DNA of 18,442 nt, from positions 9,614 to 28,055 of the forward strand of contig JAPOYQ010000608.1 in NCBI GenBank assembly GCA_026706505.1, written 5' to 3'. This document shows positions 14,701 through 18,442 of this stretch, one piece after another. The stretch's first letter is position 1. The number at the start of each line of letters is the position of its first letter. The notes under the pieces were generated by a model. It saw nothing but the letters and a program-made list of their open reading frames with translations. It had not been told where the DNA came from and ran no database searches. The position numbers and the translations under genes were made by a program. This stretch comes from Gemmatimonadota bacterium. Lineage in GTDB: Bacteria; Latescibacterota; UBA2968; UBA8231.

Positions 14701-15717
14701 ATGCCCGCTAGCTCCTCCAAAATCGGCGTCCTCGTCACCCAGCTCGGCACGCCGCAAGCGCCCACCGCCCGCGCGCTGCGGCCTTATCTGCGCCAATTTC
14801 TCTCTGATCCGCGCGTCATCGACCTCCACCCGCTCAGGTGGTACCCCATCCTCTATCTTTCTGTCCTCACCCGCCGACCCGCGCGCTCGGCCGCCCTGTA
14901 CGCCAATATCTGGACCGACGAAGGCTCGCCCCTCATGGTCCATTCCCAAGCGCAGACCCGCGGTCTGCAAGAGCGTTTGGGCGCGTCGTACCGGGTCGTG
15001 CTCGGCATGCGCTACGGCGAGCCGAGCATCGAGCGCGCCATACAGTCCCTAGAGCGGGAAGGCATCGAGCGCATCCTCGTCTTTCCCATGTTCCCGCAGT
15101 TTTCCTGCGCCACCACCGGCTCGATCTACGACGCGGTCAACCGCGCGGCCTTGGGCCGACGCTGTCCTTGGTTTTTCGACCGCAAACGCCAGATGCCGGC
15201 GCTGCGCTTCGTCCCGCCTTACGCAGACCATCCCGCGTACATCAACGCGCTCAAACAGTCAGTCGTCGAAGCGGTCGCCCGCCTCAGTTGGACACCCGAC
15301 CGCTACCTAATCACCTTCCACGGCATTCCCCAGCGCTACGTCGATGAAGGCGACCCCTACCGCCACCAGTGCGAGGAAACCGCGCGCCAGCTAGCCGCGG
15401 CGCTGGGCCTCGCAGAAGACGAGTGGGTCAGCGGCTTCCAGTCGCGCTTTGGCAAAGAACCTTGGCTAGAGCCGTATACCGAGGAAGTCCTGGAACACCT
15501 CGGAGGGCAGGGCGTGCGCCGCTTAATCGCCATCTGCCCCGGCTTCACCGCCGACTGCCTCGAGACGCTCGACGAGATTGGCCGCGAAGGAGCCGAGCAG
15601 TTTTCCCACGGGGGCGGCCAACAGTTCCACTTAGTGCCCTGCCTCAACGACCACCTGGCTTGGCTCGACGCCATGGCAGCCATCGCCCGCCAAGAACTGG
15701 CCGGTTGGGATGCCTGA
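14701..15717 (+). CDS. hemH: Ferrochelatase (coproporphyrin or protoporphyrin type)
   Basis: A 338-aa soluble enzyme that inserts Fe2+ into a porphyrin at the end of haem synthesis. The N-terminus VLVTQLGTPQAP is the family's opening strand and substrate loop. The signature TFHGIPQRYVDEGDPY contains catalytic H207. FQSRFGKEPWLEPYT and GFTADCLETLDEI contain E288, the partner acidic residue. The length matches bacterial HemH, and there is no C-terminal membrane anchor. The frame is open back to 14566, but the family N-terminus begins at the ATG at 14701, so that start is used. No good Shine-Dalgarno sequence precedes it, so initiation may be weak or leaderless. Whether the product is protohaem or coprohaem cannot be told by eye. 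Confidence 0.93.
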   Translation: MPASSSKIGVLVTQLGTPQAPTARALRPYLRQFLSDPRVIDLHPLRWYPILYLSVLTRRPARSAALYANIWTDEGSPLMVHSQAQTRGLQERLGASYRVVLGMRYGEPSIERAIQSLEREGIERILVFPMFPQFSCATTGSIYDAVNRAALGRRCPWFFDRKRQMPALRFVPPYADHPAYINALKQSVVEAVARLSWTPDRYLITFHGIPQRYVDEGDPYRHQCEETARQLAAALGLAEDEWVSGFQSRFGKEPWLEPYTEEVLEHLGGQGVRRLIAICPGFTADCLETLDEIGREGAEQFSHGGGQQFHLVPCLNDHLAWLDAMAAIARQELAGWDA

Positions 15718-15724
15718 CAGCGAT

Positions 15725-15742
15725 GTGTCATTTACTTGACAC
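15725..15742. promoter_or_regulatory. Palindromic candidate operator overlapping the -35 of the next gene
   Basis: GTGTCA-TTTACT-TGACAC is a perfect 6-bp inverted repeat with a 6-nt spacer. The right arm is part of the -35 box, so a bound repressor would block the promoter. It follows the hemH stop by 7 bp and precedes T-rich DNA, so a weak intrinsic terminator for hemH is an alternative reading. Confidence 0.45.
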
Positions 15743-15765
15743 TTTTGTGTCTTTTTTGTCATACT
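15736..15765 (+). promoter_or_regulatory. Sigma-70-like promoter of the sialidase-like gene
   Basis: A consensus -35 TTGACA (15736-15741), an 18-nt spacer and CATACT (15760-15765, 4 of 6 matches). The start of transcription would fall near 15772, giving a leader of about 9 nt before the ATG at 15781. There is no Shine-Dalgarno sequence, so translation may be nearly leaderless. Confidence 0.55.
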
Positions 15766-15780
15766 TAGCGCGGCTCTGTT

Positions 15781-16890
15781 ATGGATAAGCTCCCCCCCGC
15801 GCTCGAACGCAAACTCATCCGACTCGGCACTCGTCTCATCGATCAAAAACGCGGCCGACGCCTCATCGAACCGACCAAAGACCGAGCTGGCTTCTGGTTT
15901 GGCGGCGGCAATTCGGTCCGCGACCCCAGCGATGGTAGCCTCTATCTCATCGGCCGCTACCGCGATGCCGGCGACAGCCGCACCGGACTGACCGCTGGCC
16001 CCCGAGGCCGCGCTCTGTCCATCTTTCGCTCGACGGACAATGGACGCAGTTTTGCCGAGGTTCGCACTTGGGACAAATCCGACCTCTACTGCGGCTCGGC
16101 CGTGCTCAGCATCGAGGGAAGCGCTCTGCGCCTCAACAAGCGCCGCGTTCAAGTGCTGGTCTCCACCGAGAAAGTCCGCCTCTATCCGCGGGCCGTCGCG
16201 GCTTTTCAAAAACCGGGCACCGGCGTCTGGAGCATCGACGCCTTCTCCGCCACCTCCATTGACCAGCTCGACCCACAGGAATCGATTGCCCCGCTGCTGA
16301 CCAGCGACGACCCAGCCTATTTGCACCTCAAAGACCCCCACTTCTCACCCGGAATGGGCCGGCAGCCTCTGCTGCTCTATTGCGCCCACCCGTACACTTG
16401 GGCTGCGAGCACTTCGGGCCACGGCGTGCTCGCGGCTGATTCGTGCGAGAGCCACGGCCATGACTTCTTTCCCCGTGGCCCGACCTGGGATGTAGCTGCC
16501 TTGCGCGTCACCTGCCGCTTGCCCGTGCCCAAGGTGGGCGCGTTCGCTTGTTTGCCCTCGCTCTCGCTCTATTTCTACGACGGGGCCGAGTCCATGCACC
16601 CGCTTAAAGCACATGCAAAGGGAGTCGTCCGGCCGCGCGGCTATTCCTGCGAGGAATTGGGTGGCTTGGCGTATGGCTTCGATCGCCAATTTCCTCGCCT
16701 CCACCGCCTCAGCCACCTCCAGCCACTCTTCGTCTCGCCGGAAGGCACGGGTTGCTCGCGCTACGTATCCGTGCTGACAGAAGCGGACGGGGGGCTTTTT
16801 GCCACTTGGCAGCGCTCGACCCTCACCCACTCGCAGCCGCTTTTCGGCCACCGGCTCACGCCAAGGCGGGTCGAGTCCCTGCTTTCCTGA
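15781..16890 (+). CDS. Sialidase/BNR-like beta-propeller protein
   Basis: A 369-aa protein without a signal peptide. It has an Asp-box S84-T-D86-N-G88-R-S-F91, the turn found in sialidases and other BNR propellers, directly after a strand-rich stretch (LYLIGRYRD, RALSIFRS). Later segments keep the strand/turn pattern with DPHFSPGMG and a Tyr/Trp-rich patch (CAHPYTWAAS). This suggests a five- or six-bladed propeller acting on glycans. The sialidase catalytic arginine triad cannot be confirmed by eye, so sialidase activity is not claimed. It lies 63 bp after hemH with its own promoter. It ends 4 bp from the convergent esterase stop. GH43-like or other propeller folds are alternatives. Confidence 0.65.
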   Translation: MDKLPPALERKLIRLGTRLIDQKRGRRLIEPTKDRAGFWFGGGNSVRDPSDGSLYLIGRYRDAGDSRTGLTAGPRGRALSIFRSTDNGRSFAEVRTWDKSDLYCGSAVLSIEGSALRLNKRRVQVLVSTEKVRLYPRAVAAFQKPGTGVWSIDAFSATSIDQLDPQESIAPLLTSDDPAYLHLKDPHFSPGMGRQPLLLYCAHPYTWAASTSGHGVLAADSCESHGHDFFPRGPTWDVAALRVTCRLPVPKVGAFACLPSLSLYFYDGAESMHPLKAHAKGVVRPRGYSCEELGGLAYGFDRQFPRLHRLSHLQPLFVSPEGTGCSRYVSVLTEADGGLFATWQRSTLTHSQPLFGHRLTPRRVESLLS

Positions 16891-16894
16891 TTTT

Positions 16895-17545
16895 TTAAGG
16901 AGTGTCCAGCCGCGCCCTCAGCCAAGCGTCCAAGTCCTCTAAGCACGGCTGGGCAATCGCGTGGGGCATATCGTATTCTTTGTACAGCAAATCCAACCCG
17001 AGGGGAGCAAGCAAGTCTCTGGAGGCGCGGGCTTGGGCAATGGGGATGACCGGGTCAAACCGCCCGTGCGACATAAAAACCTTTAGGCCCTGCACCGCTG
17101 ACACATTCTCTGGCAACATCTCCGGACAGCATAGCCCACTCAATGCAATGGCCCCAGCAAAATCCCGAGGCCGCTTTAGCGCGGCCGCCAGCGCCATGCT
17201 CGCCCCTTGGCTAAACCCCGCGATGAAGACGCGAGTTGGCCGGTGGTCTTGCCGCAGCGCATCCACTAAGGCCAAGACCTGCACGAGCGGTTCTTCGGCC
17301 TCGGCAAAAGCAAAGCGCAGCCCCTCCGCGCCGATCTCGATATTAAACCATGCAAAACCGCCAAAATCGAGCGCATAGGGCGCGCGAGCACTGACGCAGA
17401 TCAGCCGCGCATCCAAGTACGGTGCCAAGCCCAGCAGATCTTCCTCATTGGCACCATAGCCGTGCAAAAGCAGGAGCAGCGGCGCACCTTCGGGGGGCGC
17501 ATCGGGCGACTTGTGAACGACGTAGTAGAGAGATGCTGTAGTCAT
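16895..17545 (-). CDS. Serine carboxylesterase / phospholipase-like alpha/beta hydrolase
   Basis: A 216-aa cytosolic hydrolase of the acyl-protein-thioesterase/carboxylesterase family (phospholipase/carboxylesterase Pfam group). The oxyanion segment LLLLLHGYGANEED is at 23-36. The nucleophile elbow GFSQG has S112. The acid is D164 in SHGRFDPVIP, and the base is H195 in DMPHAI. The length and motif order are typical of the family, which cleaves short-chain esters or thioesters. The start ATG is 7 bp after the stop of the glycosidase gene on the same strand, with a poor ribosome site, so it is probably co-transcribed with it. The substrate is unknown; given its neighbour, ester groups on plant-derived carbohydrates are a possible target. 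Confidence 0.9.
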   Translation of the reverse strand: MTTASLYYVVHKSPDAPPEGAPLLLLLHGYGANEEDLLGLAPYLDARLICVSARAPYALDFGGFAWFNIEIGAEGLRFAFAEAEEPLVQVLALVDALRQDHRPTRVFIAGFSQGASMALAAALKRPRDFAGAIALSGLCCPEMLPENVSAVQGLKVFMSHGRFDPVIPIAQARASRDLLAPLGLDLLYKEYDMPHAIAQPCLEDLDAWLRARLDTP

Positions 17546-17552
17546 ATCGCCA

Positions 17553-18442
17553 CTAGTCCACCGACACTTCGTATTGCCCAGCCCGCCGCAACACCATCAC
17601 AACCCGCTCCTCTTGGCTGATTAGTTCCTGCACGTGGAAGTTGGGGTGGGCCTTCTCGTTGCGCCACACGGTCTCGCCGTTGATTTCGATTTGGGGAAAG
17701 CGCTTGTCGCAGCGGGGTACGGACAGGTGCGTCTCTCCGTCGTGCGGCACGGAAAGGCGCGCGGAAAAATCACCGCCATACGCCCCCCAAGCGACCTCGA
17801 CATCGCCGTGTGGCGTGGGCACGACGCCCTCGGCGCGTTCGAGCCCGGACAACTGCGGCCGAATCTCCAAAATTCCCTCGGCCTTGGGCGCAACTCCTAG
17901 CACGTGCGCCGCCAGCAAGCTCTCCGGTCCAGGTTGCGCGGCCACCGACCCGGCCTTCTCACCCCATGTCCGTCCCGTACGCGCCAGCAAGCGGCCCCAT
18001 TTTCTCTGTATGTAAGCCAAGGCCGCCGTATCTGCGTCCGCCCGCCACAGCGCCCCGGCGACAAAAAACGCCTGCCACAAATCGCCTTCTGACGCTGAGC
18101 CGCCGGATAGGCGCTGCGCCACGAGGACCTGTTGTCTGGGATTGGCCAACGCAAAGTAGAGCACCAAGGCATTCGTCCAGCGGCTACAATCAGCAGCCCC
18201 GGCGGCATCGGCAAAAAGCCCTTGCTCTTCGCTCCAAGCGGCTTGTAATGCCTTGCGCGCTCGGTGATGGGCGCGCTCGCATTGGATGGCTAGTTGACGG
18301 TCGCCAGTGCGTCGGCACAAGGCCGCAATCGCTAGCCAAGCTCCAGCCCGTAGCGCGATAGTAGCCGTCGCTGATGCACTCTCAGCCTCGGCCGTTTGCA
18401 AGCTGTTCACTAGGCTCGCTAGCCACTCGGCAGTCAATCGAT
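17553..18442 (-). CDS. Alpha-L-rhamnosidase-like glycosidase (partial, N-terminus beyond the window)
   Basis: At least 296 codons, open through the right edge; the TTG at 18437 is only the first possible start and the gene surely begins further right. The upper part is helical (LAIAALCRRTGDRQLA, LWQAFFVAGALWRAD) like the end of an (alpha/alpha)6 barrel, with AYIQRKWGRLL and ESLLAAHVLGVAP in the order found in GH78 enzymes. The segment after it, LEIRPQLSGLERAEGVVPTPHGDVEVAWG, matches the C-terminal beta-sandwich domain of bacterial alpha-L-rhamnosidases. The catalytic acids lie in the missing part. The GH78 assignment rests on the C-terminal third, so related six-hairpin glycosidases remain possible. 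Confidence 0.7.
   Translation of the reverse strand, partial: RLTAEWLASLVNSLQTAEAESASATATIALRAGAWLAIAALCRRTGDRQLAIQCERAHHRARKALQAAWSEEQGLFADAAGAADCSRWTNALVLYFALANPRQQVLVAQRLSGGSASEGDLWQAFFVAGALWRADADTAALAYIQRKWGRLLARTGRTWGEKAGSVAAQPGPESLLAAHVLGVAPKAEGILEIRPQLSGLERAEGVVPTPHGDVEVAWGAYGGDFSARLSVPHDGETHLSVPRCDKRFPQIEINGETVWRNEKAHPNFHVQELISQEERVVMVLRRAGQYEVSVD

Overview
This is an 18.4-kb chromosomal window from a GC-rich bacterium. It is gene-dense with short intergenic gaps (none over 300 bp), and I see no tRNA, rRNA, CRISPR array, phage gene or transposase. The gene mix (a Tm-1-like/cupin pair, a large Rieske protein with an unassigned helical domain, a temptin-like CxxCH protein, a sialidase-like propeller and an alpha-L-rhamnosidase-like gene) suggests an uncultured environmental lineage of the Poribacteria / Latescibacterota / Planctomycetes kind. 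That placement is inference from gene content only.

Layout. (1) 1-1502, minus strand: a Tm-1-like (UPF0261) ATP-binding protein translationally coupled to a cupin gene that runs off the left edge. (2) 1503-1617: a short gap holding one copy of a widespread dispersed repeat. (3) 1618-4385, minus: a CopA-type copper P-type ATPase split by one extra base at 2710, preceded by a secreted temptin-like protein with a CNTCH motif and a calcium loop. A long inverted repeat lies between them. (4) 4535-6355, plus: a 606-aa protein with an N-terminal Rieske [2Fe-2S] domain and about 480 residues of unknown helical sequence. (5) 6362-13800, minus: a complete CusCBA-type tripartite copper/silver efflux operon (small Cys-rich secreted protein, TolC-like channel, CusB-like adaptor, CusA-like RND pump). 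(6) 13895-15717: a P-loop kinase-like gene divergent from ferrochelatase hemH. (7) 15781-18442: a sialidase-like beta-propeller protein, then on the minus strand a serine carboxylesterase following the C-terminal part of an alpha-L-rhamnosidase-like glycosidase that runs off the right edge.

How the parts fit. Regions 3 to 5 form a copper-handling block. CopA would move Cu(I) from cytosol to periplasm, and the CusCBA-like complex would pass periplasmic Cu(I)/Ag(I) out of the cell. The CusA homologue keeps all three copper-binding methionines of E. coli CusA, and the adaptor carries two heavy-metal-binding Cys/Met motifs. The Rieske and temptin-like proteins sit inside this block and are the least explained genes. 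No copper-responsive regulator is in the window. The right-hand genes concern haem synthesis and carbohydrate or ester hydrolysis.
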